Made by a program: the position numbers and the translations under genes. Source: Poriferisodalis sp965214215 (GTDB lineage: Bacteria > Actinomycetota > Acidimicrobiia > Acidimicrobiales > Poriferisodalaceae). From it: DNA of 64,000 nucleotides. Under the pieces are notes generated by a model that had not been told where the DNA came from, ran no database searches, and was given only the letters and a program-made list of their open reading frames with translations. Shown here in pieces: positions 54,022 to 62,537 of the stretch (positions are counted from its first letter, which is position 1; each line of letters opens with the position of its first letter). The stretch covers positions 434,001 to 498,000 of the forward strand of contig NZ_CBDCBD010000003.1 of the NCBI RefSeq assembly GCF_965214215.1, read 5' to 3'.

Positions 54022-55011
54022 TCAGGCTGGATTGCGGGCGCGAGCTGTGCTGCCGTCGCCGGAGCCCTTGCGGACGCGGGCGATGTCGAACAGGGCCACC
54101 GCGGCAGCAGCTGCGACGTTGAGCGATTCGATGCGTCCAAGCACCGGGATCGACACCACCTGGTCGCACCGGCGCTCCACGAGCGCCGACAGTCCCCGGC
54201 CTTCGGCACCGAGCACCAGCACCAGCGGCTCATCGCCGACCCGCAGCGATTCGAGCCCACCGGGGGCATGGCCGTCGAGCCCGATGGCCCACAGGCCGGC
54301 GTCTCGCAGCTTCGCGAGCGCCGCGGGCAAGCCCCCGACCAGAGCGATCGGCAGGTACTCCACGGCACCTGCAGCGGCCTTCATTGCCGCCGGGGTGAGG
54401 TTTGCGGAGCGGTGGCTGGTGAGCACCACGCCGGTGGCGCCGGCGACCTCGGCGGTGCGCAGGATGGCGCCGAGGTTGCCCGGGTCGGTGACGCCGTCGG
54501 TCGCCACGATGAGCGGCGGCGTATTCCCCACAGGTCTGGCCAGTTCTTCCAGCGTCACCGGTTGGACAGCCGCAGCCTTGGCGATCACGCCCTGGGGCGC
54601 GGCAGTAAGCGCGACTTCGTCCAGCTTGCGGCGGGTGACCTCGCGCAGCGGCACCCGGCGGTCGCCGGCGAGGTCGACGATCTCGGCCAACGTGGCAGCC
54701 GAGTGCGCGTCTTCACAGATCAGTACCTCGTGCACCTTGCGCGTGCCAGCCCGCAGCAGCTCCCGCACGGCCTGCCGGCCCTCGACGTGATCCCCGCCGA
54801 GACCTCGCGGCCGTGACTGCGAGCGCGCCGGCTGCTCCTGGTTTGGCCCGCCCCGGCCGGCACCTGAACGGTTGGGGGGCCCGGAGCCCCTGGCCTGTCC
54901 TCCTCGACCGCGACCCGGAGGCCGAGTTCTCCGCTCCCCGCGCTGGGCATCAGCACCCCGCCCGCTGCGCTGGGGGGGAGCGCCTCGGCGTCTGCCCCGT
55001 TCCGCGCTCAT
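54022..55011 (-). CDS. rlmB: 23S rRNA (guanosine-2'-O-)-methyltransferase (RlmB/TrmH family)
   Basis: A 329-residue SPOUT methyltransferase. The N-terminal 55 residues are Arg/Gly-rich and probably disordered; then comes the substrate-binding domain (HVEGRQAVRELLRAG) and the knotted catalytic domain with DPGNLGAILRTAEVAG, LVLGAEGRGLS and RIESLNVAAAAAVALFD. It methylates G2251-type ribose in 23S rRNA. ATG 55011 overlaps the ispF stop by four bases (ATGA). cysS, usually between ispF and rlmB, is absent here. Confidence 0.93.
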   Translation of the reverse strand: MSAERGRRRGAPPQRSGRGADAQRGERRTRPPGRGRGGQARGSGPPNRSGAGRGGPNQEQPARSQSRPRGLGGDHVEGRQAVRELLRAGTRKVHEVLICEDAHSAATLAEIVDLAGDRRVPLREVTRRKLDEVALTAAPQGVIAKAAAVQPVTLEELARPVGNTPPLIVATDGVTDPGNLGAILRTAEVAGATGVVLTSHRSANLTPAAMKAAAGAVEYLPIALVGGLPAALAKLRDAGLWAIGLDGHAPGGLESLRVGDEPLVLVLGAEGRGLSALVERRCDQVVSIPVLGRIESLNVAAAAAVALFDIARVRKGSGDGSTARARNPA

Positions 55012-55556
55012 CGATCGTCGCCCTCCCCGACCTGCGTTGCGAGCTTCTCGTCGTCGGCAATCACAAGCGCCACAGCATGGGCCACGATCCCGTCGGTGGT
55101 GCCGAGCCCCTCGGTCCGCTTGCCGCACACCGTGACCGGGCCGCCAGCAGCGCCGCTGAGCTGCGCCTGCATCTGATCGCGATGCGAGGCGATCATCGGC
55201 TGATCACAGATGACTGTGCAATCGGCATTGGCCAACGTCCAGCCGCTGTCCTCGAGCAGAGCCGCGACCTGGGCCAGCATCTCGACGCTGTCGCCATCAC
55301 GCCAGCGCTCATCGCTGTCAGGAAAGTGCGTGCCGATGTCGCCGAGCCCGGCCGCACTTAGCAACGCATCGATCACCGCATGCGCCACGACATCGGCATC
55401 GCTGTGACCCGCCAGGGGCTGCTCGTCAGGAAACCGGACCCCACCCAGCACCAATGTCCGCGCAGGCGTGCTCGCCGGATCGGCAAACGGATGCGCGTCG
55501 TAGCCATGCCCCACTCGCAGAGCTGGCCCAGCAGCGTCCCGATCAGCAGCACTCAC
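55008..55556 (-). CDS. ispF: 2-C-methyl-D-erythritol 2,4-cyclodiphosphate synthase
   Basis: A 182-residue enzyme of the MEP isoprenoid route. Metal ligands are in GHGYDAHPF (Asp20, His22) and GHSDADVVAHA (His51), and the C-terminal KRTEGLGTTDGIVAHAV closes the active site. It follows ispD by 11 bases and overlaps rlmB, making an ispD-ispF-rlmB operon. Confidence 0.95.
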   Translation of the reverse strand: MSAADRDAAGPALRVGHGYDAHPFADPASTPARTLVLGGVRFPDEQPLAGHSDADVVAHAVIDALLSAAGLGDIGTHFPDSDERWRDGDSVEMLAQVAALLEDSGWTLANADCTVICDQPMIASHRDQMQAQLSGAAGGPVTVCGKRTEGLGTTDGIVAHAVALVIADDEKLATQVGEGDDR

Positions 55557-55567
55557 AACCGTGGACG

Positions 55568-56254
55568 CTAGAGCCCGTCGCTCCCGGCGCGGCCGCTCAG
55601 CAGTGCCTCGACCACGACGAGATCTGCAGCCGTCGTGACCTTGTGCGCTGTCGCCTCGCCCGGTATCGCCATCACGGTGCCGCCCGCAGCCTCAATCAAC
55701 GCTGCATCGTCGGTTGCCTCGGGCTCGACGTCGTGGGCATTGACCAGCGCGGCGCGGCGAAAGGCCTGCGGCGTCTGCACAGCGAAGATGCCGTCACGGC
55801 TCACGGTCTCCGCCACCGCGCCGCCGCTGTCGCCCCATTCCGGCACGCGCTTCAACGTGTCGCTCACCGCCAATGCCGGCACGGCAGCATCGGCCCCGCT
55901 CCGGACAGCAGCAATCACGCGCTCGAACAACGCCGCCGAAGCCCCCGGTCGGGCAGCGTCATGACAGACCACCACATCGACATCATCAGGAACCGTCTCT
56001 AGCCCAGCCCGAACAGACTCCGACCGAGAATCACCGCCAGCCACCACCGTATCGACCCCGTCGAACTCCCGCTCAGCCATCGACGCCGCGACAACGAGCG
56101 TCACCCCATCACAAGCACGCCGAGCCGCCTCAACGCTCCAAGCAACCATCGGCCGCTTCAATATGGGCACCATTGCCTTGGTCAAGCCGTCGGGGTTGGT
56201 GCCGAACCGAGTCCCGGCCCCCGCAGCCAACACGAGCGCCCAAGTCCGAGCCAC
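55568..56254 (-). CDS. ispD: 2-C-methyl-D-erythritol 4-phosphate cytidylyltransferase
   Basis: A 228-residue nucleotidyltransferase of the MEP pathway that activates MEP with CTP. It has LAAGAGTRFG and Lys26 at the N-terminus, the HDAARPGAS segment and QTPQAFRRAAL, and a conserved ATDDAALIEA. GTG 56254 places the glycine motif at the expected distance. A second, decayed copy of this start region lies at 57640-57706. Upstream, toxin-antitoxin remnants separate it from clpC. Confidence 0.93.
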   Translation of the reverse strand: MARTWALVLAAGAGTRFGTNPDGLTKAMVPILKRPMVAWSVEAARRACDGVTLVVAASMAEREFDGVDTVVAGGDSRSESVRAGLETVPDDVDVVVCHDAARPGASAALFERVIAAVRSGADAAVPALAVSDTLKRVPEWGDSGGAVAETVSRDGIFAVQTPQAFRRAALVNAHDVEPEATDDAALIEAAGGTVMAIPGEATAHKVTTAADLVVVEALLSGRAGSDGL

Positions 56255-56282
56255 CCGCCAAGTCTGCCTGCGGAAACGACCC
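56216..56282. repeat. Direct repeat A: ispD 5' end
   Basis: These 67 bases cover the first 13 codons of ispD and about 28 bases upstream. They match 57640-57706 at about 58 positions, including the whole core CAAGTCCGAGCCACCCGCC. The two copies flank the segment with TA remnants and the MNT-HEPN-like gene. Confidence 0.85.
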
Positions 56283-56310
56283 TTGTGTGCCGACCTGCAT
56301 TGATCGTCCG

Positions 56311-56445
56311 TTACTCAGACGGAGGCCGCGAAACCCTAATTCTGCCGCCCCGAACAGTGGCCACTGCCCGCTCATCGAGGTCACCGCCGTGGCGCTCGAT
56401 GACCTCCGACATAAGCACAATGCGCCGTTCAGCCGGAAAATTCAC
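56311..56445 (-). pseudogene. Internally deleted DUF5615-like (PIN-like) toxin remnant
   Basis: A 44-residue frame from GTG 56445, overlapping the antitoxin stop (GTGA). VNF matches a typical toxin start; the next part joins directly to a C-terminal region (RRIVLMSEVIERHGGDLDER, AVATVRGGRIRV) like the end of DUF5615 proteins. The N-terminal domain with catalytic acids is missing. Family assignment rests on my reading of motifs. Confidence 0.6.
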
Positions 56446-56570
56446 GCTCCGGCCACGGAGACCGTGGCCAGCGTGTCACCCGCAATCACCGCATGCGCGT
56501 GGGCAGTGCAAGCGAGAATGTCCTCCCGCTCCAGGTCGGGGTAGTCGTCGAAGTCCAAGTAGACGGTCAT
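56442..56570 (-). pseudogene. Truncated DUF433-like antitoxin remnant
   Basis: A 42-residue frame from ATG 56570. DDYPDLEREDILACTAHA is the C-terminal helix-turn-helix signature of DUF433 antitoxins; the N-terminal half (GTRIPV region) is missing. It is followed with a 4-base overlap by the DUF5615-like remnant, the standard gene order of this module. Confidence 0.65.
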
Positions 56571-56582
56571 GGCCGAAGGATG

Positions 56583-57611
56583 TCAGTCGACGCTTGGCGT
56601 CGAGGCGACAGGAGGCGCCGCGGGAGGGATGCCGGCCACGACATCGCCTGAGGCGAGCATCGCCTGCGCGTCGCGCAGCCATTCGCCGCATATGGCTATT
56701 CGTTCGTCGTCGGGGTCGGCGCCGTCCGCGAGAAGCCGTTCCACGGTCGCCTCGACCGCGACCAGCGCTGTGACGGTGAGGGCGTCGGCGAGTTCGGCGA
56801 TTCGTTCAGACATCGCCTGCGGCAGAGCCGACGGATACGTGCCGCCGATCCGCCAGCAGGACACATCGTCCCAGGGTTCGCGGCTCGGCCGGATCGTGTT
56901 GGCCTGCAGCGGCCCTAGTGCATCCTCGACCGAGCCAGGCAGCGGGCCGGCAAGGTCAACAAGCCGCGCAATGCTGTGAGTGCGCTCGGAAGGCACGCTT
57001 CTCGCGGCGCACCACGCCTTGAGCGCATTCTCGATCGTCATCGCTGCGTCAGCGCACAAACTGCGCAGACGTCCGTCTCGGCGAACTGTGTCGATTCGGA
57101 GCTGTCCATCCACGCGTCGAGTCTCGTTCGCGTCTGCCCGGCAGTTGCGGCTCATGTCCCCCAGGGCTTGCCGGACATCGTTCAAGCGTTCAAGCGCTTC
57201 GTCGAGATTGCTGTCGGGCATGCCGATCTCCTTGCCCCAGTCCACCGCCTCAGCCCCCGCGGCACGCTCGAACAGCGTCTGCCCGCAGGCCGCGACAGCA
57301 GCCTCATACGACGACGGCACCTGCCCAGTACGGTGCTTCCATTCAGGCCAATCGGTGACATGCACCTCCACCGGCACACCCGCCGCGGCGCTGCACCTCG
57401 CTTCGAGCCGCCACCGCAACGGATACCGCTCGGCGTAGTCAATGTCGTCGAACACGGCCACCAAGTCGACATCGCTGCCGACGCGTGCGGTGCCACAGGC
57501 AACCGAACCGTGCAGCACCACCACCGCCGCGCCTTCGGCGGCGAGCGCCTCCGCAGCGGCTCGGGCATGGACAAGCGTCGGCACGATCAGCGCGTCATCG
57601 CGGACCGCCAT
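56583..57611 (-). CDS. Nucleotidyltransferase-domain protein with HEPN-like C-terminal region
   Basis: A 342-residue protein. The N-terminal minimal nucleotidyltransferase motif is VVVLHGSVACGTARVGSDVDLVAVFDD (given here in parts: HGSVACGT then GSDVDL), with metal-binding aspartates. Residues from about 185 to 300 are helical, with LCADAAMTIENALKAWCAAR and RTHSIARLVDLAG, reminiscent of HEPN domains. MNT and HEPN are usually separate antitoxin and toxin genes; here they seem joined in one chain. ATG 57611 is one codon after an in-frame GTG. It ends 12 bases before the DUF433 remnant. Assignment of the second half is tentative. Confidence 0.75.
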   Translation of the reverse strand: MAVRDDALIVPTLVHARAAAEALAAEGAAVVVLHGSVACGTARVGSDVDLVAVFDDIDYAERYPLRWRLEARCSAAAGVPVEVHVTDWPEWKHRTGQVPSSYEAAVAACGQTLFERAAGAEAVDWGKEIGMPDSNLDEALERLNDVRQALGDMSRNCRADANETRRVDGQLRIDTVRRDGRLRSLCADAAMTIENALKAWCAARSVPSERTHSIARLVDLAGPLPGSVEDALGPLQANTIRPSREPWDDVSCWRIGGTYPSALPQAMSERIAELADALTVTALVAVEATVERLLADGADPDDERIAICGEWLRDAQAMLASGDVVAGIPPAAPPVASTPSVD

Positions 57612-57906
57612 CACAACAGGCTAATCGCCCACGACGCATGGCCCCGGCAGCCAGCACGAGCGTCCAAGTCCGAGCCACCCGCCAAGTGTGCGCCGCCCAA
57701 CGACCCCAGCAGACGAGCACCCGGAGTCCAAGCACACCAGGTGACGAGGGCTGGGGAGGGGTAGGGGTGCCCGCGCGCAGTTATGAAGCACCCCGCGCAC
57801 ACCCAGCCTGCGCACGAAGCGCTTCATCTGTTTGAAGCGCGGGTGCGCCTGCCCCTCCCCAGACCGGGCACACGAAAAGCCCGGGTAGCAAGAAACACAC
57901 GAGCGG
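57612..57906. other. 295 bp non-coding stretch with ispD fragment
   Basis: It holds the second copy of the ispD 5' end (57640-57706) and otherwise CACC/GGGG-rich sequence without a convincing gene. The frames on either strand are low complexity. The promoter of the nucleotidyltransferase gene must lie here if it has its own. Confidence 0.5.
57640..57706. repeat. Direct repeat B: decayed copy of the ispD 5' end
   Basis: On the minus strand it reads GTG then codons for ARTWTLVLAAGA before diverging, against MARTWALVLAAGAG in ispD. About 87 percent of 67 bases match. No cytidylyltransferase gene continues from it. Confidence 0.85.
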
Positions 57907-58788
57907 CTACCGAAACGTAAGCCCCCGGCGCCGTCGCCGACCACGAAGCGCAACCAAGACCACCACAAGAACTACAGCAGCCAGGACAACCCACCAGATC
58001 ACCGCAATCCGAGCCCCCCGAGAAGCCCGCTCAGCCAACCGCTCAGCCTCAGCATCAGCAGCCTCGATCTCGGCATCCAGCAGCTCACCAAAGACACGCA
58101 GCTCCCGAAACCCGCCCTCGTTCAGCCGCAGCACCCCCTCCGCAGGCAAGCTCCCCGCCCCCCCAGGCACGGTCGCCCGCACCACCAGCGTCACCAGCTC
58201 GTCGAGCGGAGTCCCGGCCCGCTGTTCAATCTCACTGATGGGGAGCCCGAACAACTCGCCTTCCAGTGCGTCGGCGGTAGCCGGGTTCACGAGCCCAGAG
58301 ACCGGCCGATTCAAACCGACGGTCACCGCCAGGTCGTACAGCACCCGCGCTCCGTCACGCGATCCCACGAAGGTCGTTGAGCGGAACAGCCCGGCGGAGC
58401 CGTCTGCAGGCCGGTCGATCTCGGCCAGCACCTCTGCCAGTTCCCCTGGAGTCGAGAAGCGCTTGGATGCCGTCACTCTGAGCAGCTCGCCTGCGGGAGT
58501 CGGCTCGACGAATTGGCGGACATCCCAACCCACGAGGCCATCGGTCACGATGAGCCTGCCCAGGTCGGGCGCCCACCGCATCACCTCTTCGTCGAAGGTG
58601 ATCTCGACGCTGACCCTGCCGGCGCCGTCATGAGAGATGTCGATGTCGACGATGAGGTCAACCCGGCAGCCCGCGGCCGCCATCAGCACCGCCAGACCAG
58701 CCAGCGCGCCACCAAGCGCCCGCCGGCACGGCCCGCTGTTCAGCTTCTTGGGTCCCGGCGAACCACGAAGACGTGTTCGCGGGCGCAC
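57907..58788 (-). CDS. LppM-like lipoprotein
   Basis: A 293-residue protein. The N-terminal signal with lipobox LAVLMAAAGC (Cys about 41) precedes a folded LppM-type domain (RVDLIVDIDISHDGAGRVSVEI, LLRVTASKRFSTPGEL). A membrane helix near the C-terminus (IAVIWWVVLAAVVLVVVLVAL in pieces) ends in a basic tail GRRRRRG. In mycobacteria LppM has a lipid-binding fold linked to envelope and host interaction. GTG 58788 lies two bases after the clpC stop, so the two are coupled. Function here is inferred only from the fold. Confidence 0.85.
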   Translation of the reverse strand: MRPRTRLRGSPGPKKLNSGPCRRALGGALAGLAVLMAAAGCRVDLIVDIDISHDGAGRVSVEITFDEEVMRWAPDLGRLIVTDGLVGWDVRQFVEPTPAGELLRVTASKRFSTPGELAEVLAEIDRPADGSAGLFRSTTFVGSRDGARVLYDLAVTVGLNRPVSGLVNPATADALEGELFGLPISEIEQRAGTPLDELVTLVVRATVPGGAGSLPAEGVLRLNEGGFRELRVFGELLDAEIEAADAEAERLAERASRGARIAVIWWVVLAAVVLVVVLVALRGRRRRRGLTFR

Positions 58789-58790
58789 TG

Positions 58791-61292
58791 CTACTCGGCC
58801 GCTGCGGCCTCTTCGAGCTCAATCGGCCCGGGGTCAAAGCCCTCGATGGCGCGGAACACGATCTCGTCGTCCTCGACGTCCACCACGATGATCTCGCCGG
58901 CGTGGAACTCCTTGTAGAGGATCCGCTCGCTGAGCGCGTCCTCGACGTGGTGCTGCAGCGCGCGACGCAGCGGGCGGGCGCCCAGCTGCGGGTCGTAGCC
59001 GGTGCGGGCCAGCCATTCCTTGGCAGCGTCGGTCAGCTCGAGCCCCAGGCCTTGGGCCCGTAGCTGCTCGCTGGTGCGCGCGATCATCAGGTCGACGATC
59101 TGGGTGACCTCCTCGACGCTCAGCTCGTGGAACACGATCGTGTCGTCGATGCGGTTCAGGAACTCGGGTCGGAACTGCGCCTTGAGCGCATCGTTGACCT
59201 TTTCCTTCATCCGCTCGTAGCTGGCGCCCTCATCGGCAGTGGCGAAGCCCACCCGCGCCTTGCGCAGGTCGGCGGTGCCCAAGTTGGAGGTCATGATGAG
59301 CACGGAGTTGCGGAAGTCGACCGAGCGGCCCTGGGCGTCGGTCAGCCGGCCCTCTTCGAGGATCTGCAGCAGCGTGTTGAAGACGTCGGGATGGGCTTTC
59401 TCGATCTCGTCGAACAGCACGACCGAGAACGGCTTGCGGCGCACTGCTTCGGTGAGCTGGCCGCCCTCGTCGTAACCGACGTACCCGGGTGGCGCTCCGA
59501 CGAGGCGGCTCACCGTGAACTTGTCCATGTACTCGGACATGTCGAGGCTGATCAGCGAATTCTCGTCGCCGAAGAGGAACTCCGCCAGCGTCTTGGCCAG
59601 CTCGGTCTTACCGACGCCCGAGGGGCCCAGGAAGATGAACGAGCCGCCCGGCCGCTTGGGGTCCTTCAGGCCTGCACGGGTGCGCCGGATGGCTTGGCTG
59701 ACGGCCTTGATGGCGTCGTCTTGGCCGATGACCCGCTTGTGCAGCGCCTCTTCCATCCTCAGGAGCTTCTGGGTCTCTTCCTCGGTCAGTTTGTAGACGG
59801 GAATGCCAGTCCAGATGGACAGCACCTCGGCGATGGCCTCTTCGTCGACCTCGTCGAACAGGTCGTGGCCTTCGGCCCGAGCCTGGGCCATCACTTCAGT
59901 TCGCTGTTCGAGCAGATCTTTCTCTTCGTCACGCAGCGCGCCGGCCGTCTCGAAGTCTTGCGACTCGACCGCCTGCTTCTTGCGCTCGGTGACATCGGCC
60001 AGCTTTTTCTCGATCTCCTTGAAGTCGGGCGGCGTCGACATGCGCTTGATGCGCAGGCGCGACCCGGCCTCGTCGATGAGGTCGATGGCCTTGTCGGGCA
60101 GGTGCCGATCGGCGATGTAGCGGTCCGCGAGATTCGCCGCTGCCACGAGGGCCTGGTCGGTGATGGTGACCCGGTGGTGCTGCTCGTAACGGTCGCGCAG
60201 TCCCTTGACGATTTCGATGGTGTGGCTGAGCGTGGGCTCATCGACGGTGATCGGCTGGAAGCGGCGTTCGAGGGCCGCGTCCTTCTCGAGGTACTTGCGG
60301 TACTCCTCGAGCGTTGTCGCGCCGATCGTCTGCAGCTCGCCACGGGCCAGCATCGGCTTCAGGATCGATGCGGCGTCGATCGCGCCCTCGGCTGCACCGG
60401 CGCCGACGAGAGTATGCAGCTCGTCGATGAACAAGATGATGTCGCCACGGGTGCGGATTTCCTTGAGGACCTTCTTGAGACGCTCCTCGAAGTCGCCCCG
60501 GTAGCGCGAGCCGGCCACCAGCGCTCCGAGATCGAGCGTGTAGAGCTGCTTGTCGCGCAGCAGCTCGGGGACTTCATTGCTGACGATCTTTTGGGCGAGA
60601 CCCTCCACGATGGCTGTCTTGCCCACGCCGGGCTCGCCGACGAGCACCGGGTTGTTCTTGGTGCGGCGAGACAGCACCTGCATGACGCGCTCGGTCTCAC
60701 GCAGCCGGCCGATGACCGGGTCGAGTTTCTTGGCCCGGGCATCGGAGGTCAGGTTTCGTCCGAACTGATCGAGCACCAGTGAGCCGCTCTGGCCGCCCTG
60801 CTCGCTGCCTTGGCCCGACGAGGCACCGACGGTCTCGCGGCCGCTGCCCGAGCCGCTGTAGCCCGACAGCTGCTGGATGACCTCTTGGCGGACCTTCGAC
60901 AGGTCGGCACCGAGCTTGACCAGCACCTGCGCGGCCACGCCCTCGCCTTCACGGATCAAACCGAGCAGCACGTGCTCGGTGCCGATGTAGTTGTGACCGA
61001 GCTGCAGCGCCTCACGCAGCGACAGCTCGAGCACCTTCTTGGCGCGTGGCGTGAACGGGATGTGACCGCTGGGCGATGAGCTGCCCTGCCCGATGATCTC
61101 CTCGACTTGGTTGCGCACGGCCTCCAGCGAGATGCCCAGCGACTCGAGCGCTTGGGCAGCAACGCCCTCGCCCTCGTGAATCAGCCCCAGCAGGATGTGC
61201 TCGGTGCCGATGTAGTTGTGATTCAGCAGGCGCGCTTCTTCTTGCGCCAACACCACCACCCGGCGAGCCCGATCGGTGAAGCGTTCGAACAC
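58791..61292 (-). CDS. clpC: ATP-dependent Clp protease ATP-binding subunit ClpC
   Basis: An 833-residue HSP100 unfoldase that feeds ClpP. Two N-domain repeats (about 1-145, each with NYIGTEHILLGLI-like sequence), D1 with GEPGVGKT, a coiled-coil M domain with UVR motif (about 430), and D2 with GPSGVGKT. It starts at GTG 61292 with AGGAGG four bases before. A 12 bp direct repeat lies 20-45 bases upstream. It shares a divergent promoter region with the polyprenyl synthase gene. Confidence 0.98.
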   Translation of the reverse strand: MFERFTDRARRVVVLAQEEARLLNHNYIGTEHILLGLIHEGEGVAAQALESLGISLEAVRNQVEEIIGQGSSSPSGHIPFTPRAKKVLELSLREALQLGHNYIGTEHVLLGLIREGEGVAAQVLVKLGADLSKVRQEVIQQLSGYSGSGSGRETVGASSGQGSEQGGQSGSLVLDQFGRNLTSDARAKKLDPVIGRLRETERVMQVLSRRTKNNPVLVGEPGVGKTAIVEGLAQKIVSNEVPELLRDKQLYTLDLGALVAGSRYRGDFEERLKKVLKEIRTRGDIILFIDELHTLVGAGAAEGAIDAASILKPMLARGELQTIGATTLEEYRKYLEKDAALERRFQPITVDEPTLSHTIEIVKGLRDRYEQHHRVTITDQALVAAANLADRYIADRHLPDKAIDLIDEAGSRLRIKRMSTPPDFKEIEKKLADVTERKKQAVESQDFETAGALRDEEKDLLEQRTEVMAQARAEGHDLFDEVDEEAIAEVLSIWTGIPVYKLTEEETQKLLRMEEALHKRVIGQDDAIKAVSQAIRRTRAGLKDPKRPGGSFIFLGPSGVGKTELAKTLAEFLFGDENSLISLDMSEYMDKFTVSRLVGAPPGYVGYDEGGQLTEAVRRKPFSVVLFDEIEKAHPDVFNTLLQILEEGRLTDAQGRSVDFRNSVLIMTSNLGTADLRKARVGFATADEGASYERMKEKVNDALKAQFRPEFLNRIDDTIVFHELSVEEVTQIVDLMIARTSEQLRAQGLGLELTDAAKEWLARTGYDPQLGARPLRRALQHHVEDALSERILYKEFHAGEIIVVDVEDDEIVFRAIEGFDPGPIELEEAAAAE

Positions 61293-61312
61293 TGGGCCTC
61301 CTGCTCTGAGCC

Positions 61313-61336
61313 TTGCACACGGCGTTGCACACGGTG
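61313..61336. repeat. 12 bp direct repeat in the clpC upstream region
   Basis: TTGCACACGGCG at 61313 and TTGCACACGGTG at 61325 lie back to back, 20 bases before the clpC GTG. They could bind a regulator or form part of the leader; nothing more can be said from sequence. Confidence 0.7.
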
Positions 61337-61479
61337 CTTCGGGTCTGCTGAAAGCAGTGTAACGATGCCCTGCCGGATCGCTCTCTCAGGGATCGGCCTC
61401 GTTCACCCCGCTGCAGCGCGACAGGATTCGGGCGCGACTGCGGTGTGGGGACACGACCGTTGTCGTTTACGGTTGCGCC

Positions 61480-62520
61480 GTGGCGCCGCTTTCGCCGTTG
61501 CAGGCCAGACCCAGCTCGGATGAAGACTTGGCTCGTGTCGAGTCGGCGCTGCGTGCCGCAGCGGTCACCGGCGACGACTTCCTCACCGAGGTGACCTCGC
61601 ACCTGATCCCTGCGGGCGGCAAGCGCCTGCGGCCTGCGTTCGTCATCGCGTCGGCGCTGGCGCTCGACCCCGACGGCGCTGCGTCTGATGCGGTCACCGA
61701 CGACATGATCTGCGGCGGCGTGGCTGTGGAGCTGGTGCATCTGGGCTCGCTGTATCACGACGACGTCATGGACGACGCGGAGACCCGCCGCGGCATCGAG
61801 GCAGTGAACCACCGGTGGGGCAACCTGAAGGCGATCCTGGCGGGCGACTTCCTGCTGGCGAAGGCCTCCGAGCTGGCGGCGTCACTGGGAACCGAGGTGG
61901 CCGCCCTGCTGGCCGCCACGATCGGGCGCCTATGCGAGGGCCAGGTGCGCGAGCTGCAGCTGATCTACGACCTCAGCCGCACCGAGGACCAGTACTTCAT
62001 GGCGATCCAGGGCAAGACCGCCGAGCTGTACGCCACGTCGTGCCGCATCGGCGGGCTGGTGGCCGGCGCCGACGGCGAGATTCTCGACCGCTTGAACAGA
62101 TTCGGGCTCGCATATGGCATGGCATTTCAGATCGTCGACGACGTGCTCGACTTCGTCGCCTCCGACGAGGAGCTCGGCAAGCCCTCGGGCAACGATTTGC
62201 GAGAAGGCGTGTACACGCTGCCGGTGATCCGGATGCTGGCCGACGGGGGCTCCGCCGACGAGGGCCTTGGCGAGCTGCTGGGCGAGCCGCTGGACGATGA
62301 TCGGCGGGATCGAGCCCGGAGGATCGTGGTGGACGGCCCCGAAATCGCCAGCTCGGTGACGACGGCACAGCACTACGTGACCCAGGCCTTGGACGCCCTG
62401 GCGCCGTTCGATGCAACGCCGGGCACGGTCGGCCTGCGGGCCGCAGCGTCAAATCTGCTCAGCGCCCTGCCGCCCAAAGCGGCCAGCGCAGACGCAGCCG
62501 GCGCGACCGGCGCAGTCTGA
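61480..62520 (+). CDS. Polyprenyl (medium/long chain) diphosphate synthase
   Basis: A 346-residue trans-prenyltransferase. First Asp-rich motif DDVMDD (about 94-99) in LYHDDVMDDAETRRG, second motif IVDDVLDF (about 218). LIPAGGKRLRPAF binds the pyrophosphate. The residues before the first motif are small or aliphatic (GSLYH), typical of enzymes making C30-C50 chains such as the menaquinone side chain. It begins a two-gene operon with folP. It uses precursors from the MEP pathway represented by ispD and ispF nearby. Confidence 0.94.
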   Translation: MAPLSPLQARPSSDEDLARVESALRAAAVTGDDFLTEVTSHLIPAGGKRLRPAFVIASALALDPDGAASDAVTDDMICGGVAVELVHLGSLYHDDVMDDAETRRGIEAVNHRWGNLKAILAGDFLLAKASELAASLGTEVAALLAATIGRLCEGQVRELQLIYDLSRTEDQYFMAIQGKTAELYATSCRIGGLVAGADGEILDRLNRFGLAYGMAFQIVDDVLDFVASDEELGKPSGNDLREGVYTLPVIRMLADGGSADEGLGELLGEPLDDDRRDRARRIVVDGPEIASSVTTAQHYVTQALDALAPFDATPGTVGLRAAASNLLSALPPKAASADAAGATGAV

Positions 62521-62537
62521 AAGCGACCGGTCCGCAC

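Noticed and set aside
59127..60782. Long plus-strand frame opposite clpC, and similar ones opposite groEL (49824-51083) and lhr (15268-16737)
   Set aside because: Same antisense shadow effect; the translations are low complexity and lack family features.
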